6,422 nt of DNA from positions 1 to 6,422 of the forward strand of contig JBJOGR010000030.1 in the NCBI GenBank assembly GCA_046048135.1. Reading direction: 5' to 3'. The notes beneath the pieces are model-generated. The model had not been told where the DNA came from and did no database searches. It worked only from the letters and a program-made list of their open reading frames with translations. The stretch comes from ATZT02 sp046048135. GTDB taxonomy: Bacteria > Actinomycetota > Actinomycetes > S36-B12 > UBA5976. Position numbers and translations under genes: made by a program. Positions within the stretch are counted from its first letter, which is position 1, and each line of letters starts with the position of its first letter. Below, piece by piece: positions 1 to 5,426 of the stretch.

Positions 1-75
1 GAACTAGATCATGCAATAAATGATGAAGAATTTAGTAATGCACTAGCATTAAAACTACTTTCCTACCTGAAATAG
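1..75 (+). CDS. Tm-1-like (UPF0261) ATP-binding protein, C-terminal end only (partial)
   Basis: Only the last 24 codons are in the window, ending with TAG at 73-75; the start lies off the left edge. The visible tail contains HAINDEEFSNALALKLLSYL. It resembles the C-terminal end of Tm-1-like/UPF0261 proteins, where an 'H-I-N-D-x-x-F' stretch is followed by a final amphipathic helix. The best support is context: the next gene, 12 bases downstream, encodes the PEP-hydrolase-like TIM-barrel partner that is fused to UPF0261 in plant Tm-1 and is commonly adjacent in bacteria. The family binds ATP; its bacterial role is not established. The identification rests on a very short sequence plus synteny, so another upstream gene is possible. 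Confidence 0.55.
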   Translation, partial: ELDHAINDEEFSNALALKLLSYLK

Positions 76-87
76 AAAGAGGAAAAA

Positions 88-918
88 ATGCCAGCCTTCA
101 AGAGAATAGATGCTTTAAATAATTTACGTAATCAAATCAAAAATAAGAAAGCTGTCATTGGAGCAGGTGCTGGAACTGGAATTAGTGCTAAATGTGCTGA
201 AGAAGGCGGCGTTGACATCATCATTATTTACAACTCAGGTCGTTATCGAATGGCTGGTCGTGGTTCATTATCTGGACTTATGCCCTATGGCGATGCCAAT
301 GAAATAGTCATGGAAATGTCTCGAGAAGTTCTTCCTGTAGTTAAGAAAACTCCAGTACTTGCAGGAGTTTGTGGCACAGATCCTTTTAGACAAATGCCAA
401 TATTTTTAAAACAAATAAAAGAAATTGGCTTTAGTGGAGTACAAAACTTTCCCACAGTTGGACTAATTGATGGAACCTTTCGTCAAGGTTTAGAAGAAAC
501 TGGCATGGGATATGATTTAGAAGTTGAAATGATTAGAAATGCAAGAGAATTAGATTTATTAACTGCAAGCTATGTTTTTGATGCTAAAAGTGCAGAAGCT
601 ATGACAAAAGCTGGTACAGATATTTTAGTTCCGCATATGGGCTTAACGACTAAAGGAATGATTGGGGCAACTACAGCTCTTACTTTGGATGATTGTGTTC
701 CGTTAATTCAAGAAATGACAGATGTTGCTAAAAAAATAAATCCAGATGTAATAGTTATTTGCCATGGTGGCCCAATTGCCGAACCTGAAGATGCTAAATA
801 CATTTTAGGAAAAACTAAAAACGTAGAAGGTTTCTTTGGCGCATCTTCCATGGAAAGACTTCCAACTGAAGTTGCCATGACAGAAAATATGAAAAGATTT
901 AAATCTTTAACAATATAA
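88..918 (+). CDS. PEP-hydrolase-like TIM-barrel protein (Tm-1 C-terminal domain family)
   Basis: A 276-residue, cytosolic-looking protein with the full set of family motifs. These are a glycine-rich N-terminal strand (GAGAGTGISAK, about residues 25-35), NSGRYRMAGRGSLSG (about 49-63) followed by PYGDAN, GVCGTDPFR (about 93-101), the long conserved block from GFSGVQNFPTVGLIDG to TGMGYDLEVEMI (about 114-149), HGGP (226-229) and the phosphate-loop-like GFFGASSMERLPTE (248-261). This matches the phosphoenolpyruvate-hydrolase-like/IGPS-like TIM-barrel family, which also forms the C-terminal half of tomato Tm-1. The length is normal and nothing looks broken. The ATG is preceded by GAGG at 79-82 with a five-base spacer, which decides the start. 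It lies in an operon with the upstream Tm-1-like gene and the downstream cupin. The family name implies C-O or C-P chemistry on a small phosphorylated or carboxylated substrate, but the in vivo reaction is unknown. Confidence 0.88.
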   Translation: MPAFKRIDALNNLRNQIKNKKAVIGAGAGTGISAKCAEEGGVDIIIIYNSGRYRMAGRGSLSGLMPYGDANEIVMEMSREVLPVVKKTPVLAGVCGTDPFRQMPIFLKQIKEIGFSGVQNFPTVGLIDGTFRQGLEETGMGYDLEVEMIRNARELDLLTASYVFDAKSAEAMTKAGTDILVPHMGLTTKGMIGATTALTLDDCVPLIQEMTDVAKKINPDVIVICHGGPIAEPEDAKYILGKTKNVEGFFGASSMERLPTEVAMTENMKRFKSLTI

Positions 919-931
919 AGAGGAGAAAACA

Positions 932-1330
932 ATGGCTAAATTATTTTATAAAAAAGAAGAATTACCAATCACTTCTTTTGAATGGGGTGATGTGGTTAAT
1001 CGCCTAGAGCCAAAAGCTTCTGGTTGCACAACTTTTGTAGTTATGGATGTAACCCTTGAACCAGGTGGTATGCATAATTTTCACAAGCATGTTGATCAAG
1101 ATGAAATAATTATTGTTTTAAAAGGAAAAGTTGAACAATGGGTAGATAAGGAAAAACAAATTTTAAAAGCTGGGGATTCTGCATTTGTGCCAAAAAATAC
1201 TGTTCATGCTTCTTTCAATGTCTTTGATGAACCTGCCACATTGCAAGTAGTGCTTGCACCTGCTCAAGGTGAAACAGGTTATGAACTCGTTGATATGGCT
1301 GAAGAAGAGCCTTGGAAATCAATTAGATAA
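932..1330 (+). CDS. Single-domain metal-binding cupin
   Basis: A 132-residue small beta-barrel cupin. Both cupin motifs are intact. Motif 1 runs from G46 through H51, H53 and E58 to G65; motif 2 runs from G81 through P87 and H92 to N96. The expected metal ligands are therefore H51, H53, E58 and H92, which predicts an Fe, Mn, Zn or Ni-binding protein. There is no second domain and no DNA-binding region, so it is an enzyme or ligand-binding protein rather than a cupin-type regulator. It follows the TIM-barrel gene after a 13-base gap that contains a very strong Shine-Dalgarno (AGGAGA, 921-926, five-base spacer). Its place at the end of the Tm-1-like/TIM-barrel operon suggests it processes the same substrate, for example as an isomerase, lyase or dioxygenase. 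Cupins of this size are too varied to assign a reaction from sequence. Confidence 0.85.
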   Translation: MAKLFYKKEELPITSFEWGDVVNRLEPKASGCTTFVVMDVTLEPGGMHNFHKHVDQDEIIIVLKGKVEQWVDKEKQILKAGDSAFVPKNTVHASFNVFDEPATLQVVLAPAQGETGYELVDMAEEEPWKSIR

Positions 1331-1361
1331 GACCCAAAAAATCAGATTAAATTCTGTGATA

Positions 1362-1385
1362 TTCTTGTATCAAGATATATCAAGA
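1362..1385 (+). promoter_or_regulatory. Candidate operator of the toxin-antitoxin module (TATCAAGA repeats)
   Basis: The 71-base gap before the antitoxin contains two exact copies of TATCAAGA, at 1368-1375 and 1378-1385, spaced 10 bases apart (one helical turn). The left copy also pairs with TCTTG at 1363-1367 as a TCTTG-TAT-CAAGA inverted repeat. Ribbon-helix-helix antitoxins typically bind short repeats spaced about one turn apart, and the second box ends six bases before the AGGAG Shine-Dalgarno (1392-1396). I infer an autoregulatory site. No convincing -35/-10 pair could be fixed; TGTGATATT at 1355-1363 is at best a weak extended -10. Confidence 0.45.
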
Positions 1386-1401
1386 AATTTCAGGAGATAT
1401 C

Positions 1402-1629
1402 ATGACCGTTATGCGAGAGAAATTTTCCTCTCAGGCTGACCCAAAGCTTTTGGCAAAGGTTCGAGAAGTTGCTAACAATGAAGGACGACTTTTCCAGTCA
1501 GTCTTAGAAGAAGCCCTTCAGGATTTCTTAGAGAAAAGAAAAAATACTTCACCTAGACAAAATGTCATGGATGCTTTAAAGGCAAGCATGGATGAATTTG
1601 ATGAGTTATATAAGAACTTGGCCAAGTGA
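1402..1629 (+). CDS. Antitoxin of a Doc-type toxin-antitoxin pair, ribbon-helix-helix-like
   Basis: A 75-residue protein immediately upstream of a Doc toxin. Residues 5-46 have the strand-helix-helix layout of a ribbon-helix-helix DNA-binding domain: a short strand with KFSSQ, then a helix with LLAKVREVANNEG, then a helix with LFQSVLEEALQDFLEKR. Residues 50-75 form a separate charged tail ending SMDEFDELYKNLAK, resembling the toxin-neutralising C-terminal peptide of Phd-type antitoxins. The expected role is to bind Doc, block its active site and repress the operon through the repeats upstream. The ATG is fixed by AGGAG at 1392-1396, with a five-base spacer. The stop TGA overlaps the GTG start of the toxin. 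The antitoxin role is supported by size, order and overlap; the fold assignment is inferred from pattern. Confidence 0.8.
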   Translation: MTVMREKFSSQADPKLLAKVREVANNEGRLFQSVLEEALQDFLEKRKNTSPRQNVMDALKASMDEFDELYKNLAK

Positions 1630-2006
1630 GTCCAACAATTTATGTAACAACTAGTGAAGCTTTAATAATTCACTCCACACTTTTAAAGAAGTTTGGTGGT
1701 ACATCGGGAAGTGTTGATTTAGGTTTACTTGAATCAGCACTTTTTCGACCTCAAACAGGATATTATCCCGATTTAATTTCTGAGGCTGCAGCTTTATTTG
1801 AAAGTTTATTAATGAATCATCCATTTACTGATGGAAATAAAAGAGTCGCTTTTGCTGTAACTGATATCTTTTTACGAATTAACGGGTATAAATTCACAAT
1901 TAATTCTAAGCAAATATATAAAGAAATGATTTCTATGATGGAATCAAACAAAGTAAATCATTCTAATATTTATAATTGGTTTAATAAAATTATTTTAAGT
2001 TCGTGA
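1626..2006 (+). CDS. doc: Doc-type toxin (Fic/Doc fold)
   Basis: A 126-residue protein, the usual length for Doc. The core motif HPFTDGNKR is at residues 65-73. H65, D69, N71 and R73 are the conserved Fic-fold residues, and K72 replaces the glycine of true Fic enzymes, which is the Doc signature. Doc phosphorylates elongation factor EF-Tu and so arrests translation, rather than AMPylating targets; that is known for phage P1 Doc and inferred here. The gene starts with GTG at 1626, overlapping the antitoxin stop (GTGA), with no clear Shine-Dalgarno. Toxin synthesis should therefore depend on translation of the antitoxin. The active site is complete and the frame open, so the toxin looks functional. 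Its last 12 bases overlap the end of the convergent MFS gene. The isolated two-gene layout suggests acquisition as a unit. Confidence 0.92.
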   Translation: MSPTIYVTTSEALIIHSTLLKKFGGTSGSVDLGLLESALFRPQTGYYPDLISEAAALFESLLMNHPFTDGNKRVAFAVTDIFLRINGYKFTINSKQIYKEMISMMESNKVNHSNIYNWFNKIILSS

Positions 2007-3128
2007 AATTGATCGATATCCAAAACTAAAAAATGATAGAGCCAAAGTGGCTGGAACCATCATTAAAAGTGGGGCAAATCTAGTTCCAATTGAATTCATA
2101 TAGTTACCAATTAAATATGGAAAAATCATTGATCCAGAAATTGAAGAAAAGAAAATAAAACCAGTTATTCGAGCATTACCTGGACTAATTTTAACTACCC
2201 ACGCAAAAGCCATGGGAAATACTGGGGCACAAAATATTGCTAAAAGAATTATTGCTAGCAAATATAAATTTGTCGCAAATAATAAATAAAGAGATGGAAC
2301 TAATAAAAGAGTTGAAAAGACAACTAATAATCCAAAATTTATATTATGAATAAATTTTAGAATTATTAATCTAACTGCCAATAAAACTATAAAAAAGACC
2401 GATAAACCAAGGGAACTTTCAGAAGTGGACCATCCTTTATCAAGGAGATAAGTAGGAATCCAACCTGTGGCAGCAGATTCCAAACCAACATAAGTGGAAA
2501 TACCTAAAAGTAGTAGGGCAATAGAAAAATTATGATTTGCTTTTTTGTGCTCATGTTCTGGTTTATGTACCAATTTTCCTTTGGTATTTGAATAAAAAAT
2601 AAAGGAAGTTAAAAATGTAGCAATAGCAAAAGTAAGCATTAGTAATGTGTAACTTTTTACCAAGAATAATCCAAAAATTACTGGAACAATAATTGAAGAA
2701 AGCGCAAACGCAATATTATTTTTATTTGTTCTTCTAGCTGCTTCAATACCGCCAATATCTACAACTAATTGGCTTACTCCAACTTGACCGGCTCCAAAAC
2801 CAGAACCAATTAAAAATACACCAAACAAAGTAGTATTCCAATTATTTGAAAATGCAAGAATTAAAATTCCAATTCCAGTTAAAAAAGTTCCCAAAGAACC
2901 CGCGAATGAAGCTTTTACTTTATCTATTAAATAAGAAGTTATAAAAACTCCAACTAACCCACTAAATCCAGTTAAAGCAAATAATCTTCCGCCTATTTCA
3001 ATATCGAGTAGATACTTTTCAATATAAAAAGGAACTAATACGCCATAACCTGAAACAAATCCACCGATAATACCAACGGTTGCAATACCTGCTCGAACGC
3101 TATTTTTATTTAAAGTTAAATTACTCAT
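1995..3128 (-). CDS. Major facilitator superfamily (MFS) transporter
   Basis: A 377-residue hydrophobic protein with about 12 predicted membrane segments in two halves joined by a cytoplasmic loop (about residues 182-200), as in MFS carriers. The family motif between segments 2 and 3 is degenerate (LIDKVKASF, about 67-75). Segment 4 is preceded by a glycine-rich GSGFGAGQVGVSQ. The second half opens with GLESAATGWIPTYLLDKGWS, a pattern seen in fucose-permease-like and related sugar or organic-acid carriers. The central loop has four histidines in HKPEHEHKKANH, which might bind metal or be incidental. The substrate cannot be assigned. The start ATG lies 10 bases after the tatB stop and has no recognisable Shine-Dalgarno, suggesting coupling with tatB. 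The 3' end overlaps doc by 12 bases. Confidence 0.85.
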   Translation of the reverse strand: MSNLTLNKNSVRAGIATVGIIGGFVSGYGVLVPFYIEKYLLDIEIGGRLFALTGFSGLVGVFITSYLIDKVKASFAGSLGTFLTGIGILILAFSNNWNTTLFGVFLIGSGFGAGQVGVSQLVVDIGGIEAARRTNKNNIAFALSSIIVPVIFGLFLVKSYTLLMLTFAIATFLTSFIFYSNTKGKLVHKPEHEHKKANHNFSIALLLLGISTYVGLESAATGWIPTYLLDKGWSTSESSLGLSVFFIVLLAVRLIILKFIHNINFGLLVVFSTLLLVPSLYLLFATNLYLLAIILLAIFCAPVFPMAFAWVVKISPGNARITGFIFFSSISGSMIFPYLIGNYMNSIGTRFAPLLMMVPATLALSFFSFGYRSISRT

Positions 3129-3138
3129 TTAAGTTTTA

Positions 3139-3429
3139 TCAAGTTGCGTCTTGATCAAACTTCTTCTGTTGAGTTGGTTTTGATTCTGGTTTGTCTTCAA
3201 AAACATTATCGGCTAATTTTTTTGAATCTAGATTTGATAAATTTTTTAAATCTATATCTTTAATTCCAGCAGATTCCACAATGTCATCTTTTGCTTTTGT
3301 GGCCATATCTCTAACATTTCTTAGAGTCTTTATTCCTTGAGCAATATATTTTGGAAGCTTTTCTGGACCCACTACCAATAGGCCAATAATTGCAATAACT
3401 AATAGTTCAAAAAAACCGATATCTAACAA
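3139..3429 (-). CDS. tatB: Twin-arginine translocase subunit TatB
   Basis: A 96-residue protein with the Tat A/B layout: one N-terminal membrane helix (about residues 5-20), a GP hinge (G21-P22), LP at 25-26, an amphipathic helix (about 28-50) and an acidic, polar tail. The MLDIGFFELL opening, Glu at position 8 and VGP rather than FG at the hinge favour TatB over TatA. The segment AKDDIVESAGIKDIDLKNL and the long tail resemble actinobacterial TatB. With TatC, TatB receives folded proteins bearing twin-arginine signals and passes them to the TatA pore. The start is TTG, supported by AAGG eight bases upstream on the minus strand, and no ATG or GTG lies in frame just upstream. tatA and tatC are not in the window. 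A divergent TatA is the alternative. Confidence 0.82.
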   Translation of the reverse strand: MLDIGFFELLVIAIIGLLVVGPEKLPKYIAQGIKTLRNVRDMATKAKDDIVESAGIKDIDLKNLSNLDSKKLADNVFEDKPESKPTQQKKFDQDAT

Positions 3430-3570
3430 GGAATTAGCCTTTTTCTGTTGAGTAAATCTCCTAGGGTTAAAGATACTAAAGAGGCCTCCCGCTAAGAATT
3501 AGGAAGGACTTGAATCACTAAAATTGAGGTAATTAGTCGGCTACTTTGGATCATTTGAGGAGAAACATCG
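3430..3570. promoter_or_regulatory. Divergent intergenic region between tatB and the ATP-grasp ligase gene
   Basis: This is the only gap over 100 bases and must hold the promoters for both the leftward tatB-MFS pair and the rightward ligase-permease pair. On the rightward side, AGGAG at 3558-3562 with an eight-base spacer is the ligase Shine-Dalgarno. TTGAAT at 3510-3515 and TAATTA at 3530-3535 look promoter-like but are only 14 bases apart. On the minus strand, TAGTAT (complement of 3473-3478) could be a -10 for tatB without a clear -35. A perfect eight-base palindrome, GAGGCCTC (3481-3488), sits near the middle, with a short CTAA-GAA-TTAG hairpin beside it (3492-3502). Individual sites are not resolved. 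Confidence 0.4.
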
Positions 3571-4650
3571 GTGAGTGAAAAAACCAAAGTATCAGTCCTT
3601 CTAGGTGGGCGTAATTCTGAAAATTATCGCTCCTGCTTATCTGCTAAAGACGTCATTGATGCCTTAGAAGCTAAAGGCTATTTAGTAAAAGCCTATGGCA
3701 TGACCATGGAGGCAAACTGGGTTGAATTTAATGATCTTGCCTCTTTGAGAAATACTTTAAACAAAGAAAACTTTGAATTAACAGATGAAACAGTTAAAGA
3801 AATAAAAAAAACAAAAGTTTCAGTTCTTCCTCCAGAATCTTTATTAGAATCTCCAGTTGTTTTTTCTACCCTTATGGGTGCTTGGGCGTCTGATGGAACT
3901 GTTCAAGGTTTATTAGAAACTGAAATTGTTAGATTTGTAGGATCAGATACTTTGGGTGCAGCAATTGCTACTGATAAACCAACAGCAAAACTATTAATGC
4001 AATCTGTGGAAATTCCCACTCCAGCACTTTCCATAATTAATGATAAAAACTGGAGAAGAGATCCTCTTTCATGTGTTGCAAGAGCTAATGCTTTGAAAAT
4101 GCCGGTAGTAGTAAAACCTGCTCGAGGAAGTAATGGCGTTGGTATTTCTTTTACTAGAGTTCCAAGAGATTGGAAGAAAAATATCGAGATTGCTCGAAAT
4201 TTTGATGGAAGAGTAATTGTTGAAAAGTATCACGAACCAAAACATTTAATTGAATGTAACATTATTGAAGATACAAAAAGAAAAACTATAACCAGCGAAA
4301 TAATTGAAACAAAGTTAGATAAATCAGAAAAACTATTCAATTTTATTGTCAGAAGTGACAAATCAAAATATTCCTTTGAAACAGCCAAAGATTTAGATGC
4401 TGACGTAGTAAAACTTGTTCATGACTATGCAAATAGAACTTTTGAAGTATTAAAACTTTCAGGTTTTGCTCAAATTGAAATGATGATTGATAAAGAAGGT
4501 GAACTTCTAGTTATAGAAGTAAACAGCCAACCTTATTTAGGCAAAGACGGATCTTTTGCTCTTTCTTGGAAAGAAAAAGGTATGAAATACGAAGATTTAA
4601 TTGACTCTTTTGTACAAGAAGCACTTGTTAGACCTGTTGGATTAATTTAA
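3571..4650 (+). CDS. Divergent D-alanine-D-alanine-ligase-type ATP-grasp enzyme
   Basis: A 359-residue protein, close to normal Ddl length, with the Ddl domain order. The N-terminal pre-ATP-grasp part has VLLGGRNSE (about 9-17), where Glu17 fits the first-D-Ala ligand. SDGTVQGLLE (107-116) corresponds to the EDGT-Q-G block, followed by ATDKPTAKLL (about 133-142). The ATP-grasp part has VVVKPARGSNGVGIS (179-193), VEKY near 217 and metal-binding EVN (316-318). Several normally invariant positions differ: LHG-x-x-GEDG has become LMGAWASDG, the catalytic Arg of the RID segment is Gln301 in AQIEM, and the NTxPGMT loop reads NSQPYLG. It clearly joins a carboxylate to an amine or related acceptor using ATP, but the substrate may not be D-Ala-D-Ala. 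The GTG start is fixed by AGGAG (3558-3562). The stop lies two bases before the permease gene, suggesting one operon. Confidence 0.78.
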   Translation: MSEKTKVSVLLGGRNSENYRSCLSAKDVIDALEAKGYLVKAYGMTMEANWVEFNDLASLRNTLNKENFELTDETVKEIKKTKVSVLPPESLLESPVVFSTLMGAWASDGTVQGLLETEIVRFVGSDTLGAAIATDKPTAKLLMQSVEIPTPALSIINDKNWRRDPLSCVARANALKMPVVVKPARGSNGVGISFTRVPRDWKKNIEIARNFDGRVIVEKYHEPKHLIECNIIEDTKRKTITSEIIETKLDKSEKLFNFIVRSDKSKYSFETAKDLDADVVKLVHDYANRTFEVLKLSGFAQIEMMIDKEGELLVIEVNSQPYLGKDGSFALSWKEKGMKYEDLIDSFVQEALVRPVGLI

Positions 4651-4652
4651 AT

Positions 4653-5426
4653 TTGAACCTGCCATTAGAGCTCAATCTTGTTGGATTTCTAATCGCAGCA
4701 TTTGCGGTTTTTGTCATTGGTCTTGCTAAATCCTCAGTTCCAGCAGCAGCAACTATGCCGGTTGGCTTATTTGCGCTAGTAATTCCAGCAAAACTCTCAG
4801 TTGGAGCAATATTGCCGCTGTTAATTTTAGGCGACATCATGGCCCTACTTGCTTACAGAAGAGCAGGTCGCTGGGACATTGTGGCAAGAATTTTGCCATC
4901 AGTTTTTGTAGGAATGGTAATTGGATATTTTTTACTTGCTTGGTCTACTTCTAGAGAAGTTGCTTATGTAATTGGTGCAATCTTGATTTTTACTGCTATT
5001 TATGAAATTAGAAAAAGATTAAAACACGAAAAATTAGATGCGAAAGAAAAAGCAAACTTAAAACAAAGAACTAAGTTAACTGCTCAATTAATGGGTGTTT
5101 TAGTTGGAATCATGACTATGACTGCAAATTCTGCAGGACCTATTTTTTCACTTTACTTATTGCATTTACAACTTCCGATGCAAACCTTTGTGGGCACCAA
5201 TAGTTGGTTATTTTTTATTATCAATACTTCCAAAATTCCTTTTAATACTCATTTAGGAATAATTACTCTAGAGACCTTAAAACTTGCTTTATACCTTGCT
5301 CCATTTGTAATTATTGGTGCTCTTTTTGGGCAAAGAATTATGACAAAATTAAATCAACGAGCTTTTGAATATGCTGCTTTAATTTCCACTTTGATTGCTG
5401 GGCTCTTGCTCTTTATTCCCCGCTAA
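4653..5426 (+). CDS. TauE/SafE family (DUF81-type) membrane permease
   Basis: A 257-residue integral membrane protein with about eight predicted helices in two halves separated by a charged loop (about residues 118-142), the usual size and shape for the family. Motifs include GLAKSSVP (23-30) in the first helix region, LPLLILGDIMALLAYRR (about 54-70) and, in the second half, ANSAGPIFSLYLL (about 158-170) and GTNSWLFFIINTSKIPF (181-197). TauE/SafE proteins are linked to export of sulfite, sulfoacetate and other small organic anions, although many members are uncharacterised. The start is TTG, two bases after the ligase stop, with only a weak GGA upstream, so translation is probably coupled. 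This hints that the permease moves a substrate or product of the ligase. The 3' end overlaps the convergent YrdC-domain gene by 48 bases. Confidence 0.85.
   Translation: MNLPLELNLVGFLIAAFAVFVIGLAKSSVPAAATMPVGLFALVIPAKLSVGAILPLLILGDIMALLAYRRAGRWDIVARILPSVFVGMVIGYFLLAWSTSREVAYVIGAILIFTAIYEIRKRLKHEKLDAKEKANLKQRTKLTAQLMGVLVGIMTMTANSAGPIFSLYLLHLQLPMQTFVGTNSWLFFIINTSKIPFNTHLGIITLETLKLALYLAPFVIIGALFGQRIMTKLNQRAFEYAALISTLIAGLLLFIPR

Noticed and set aside
708..932. Open frame on the minus strand, 74 codons
   Set aside because: It lies opposite the well-supported TIM-barrel gene, has no family motifs and no ribosome binding site; it is a shadow frame.
1343..1356. CAGA-TTAAAT-TCTG hairpin after the cupin as a terminator
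   Set aside because: It has only four base pairs, low GC and no following T run; it is too weak for a rho-independent terminator.
1254..1439. Open frame on the plus strand spanning the cupin end and antitoxin start
   Set aside because: It overlaps two supported genes in another frame, crosses the candidate operator and has no recognisable domain.
3481..3488. GAGGCCTC palindrome in the divergent region as a regulator site
   Set aside because: A single eight-base palindrome with no second copy or known matching motif; kept only as a note in the intergenic entry.
4628..4840. Open frame on the minus strand, 70 codons
   Set aside because: It is opposite the first part of the TauE/SafE permease, and its residue pattern is what antisense to membrane-helix codons gives.
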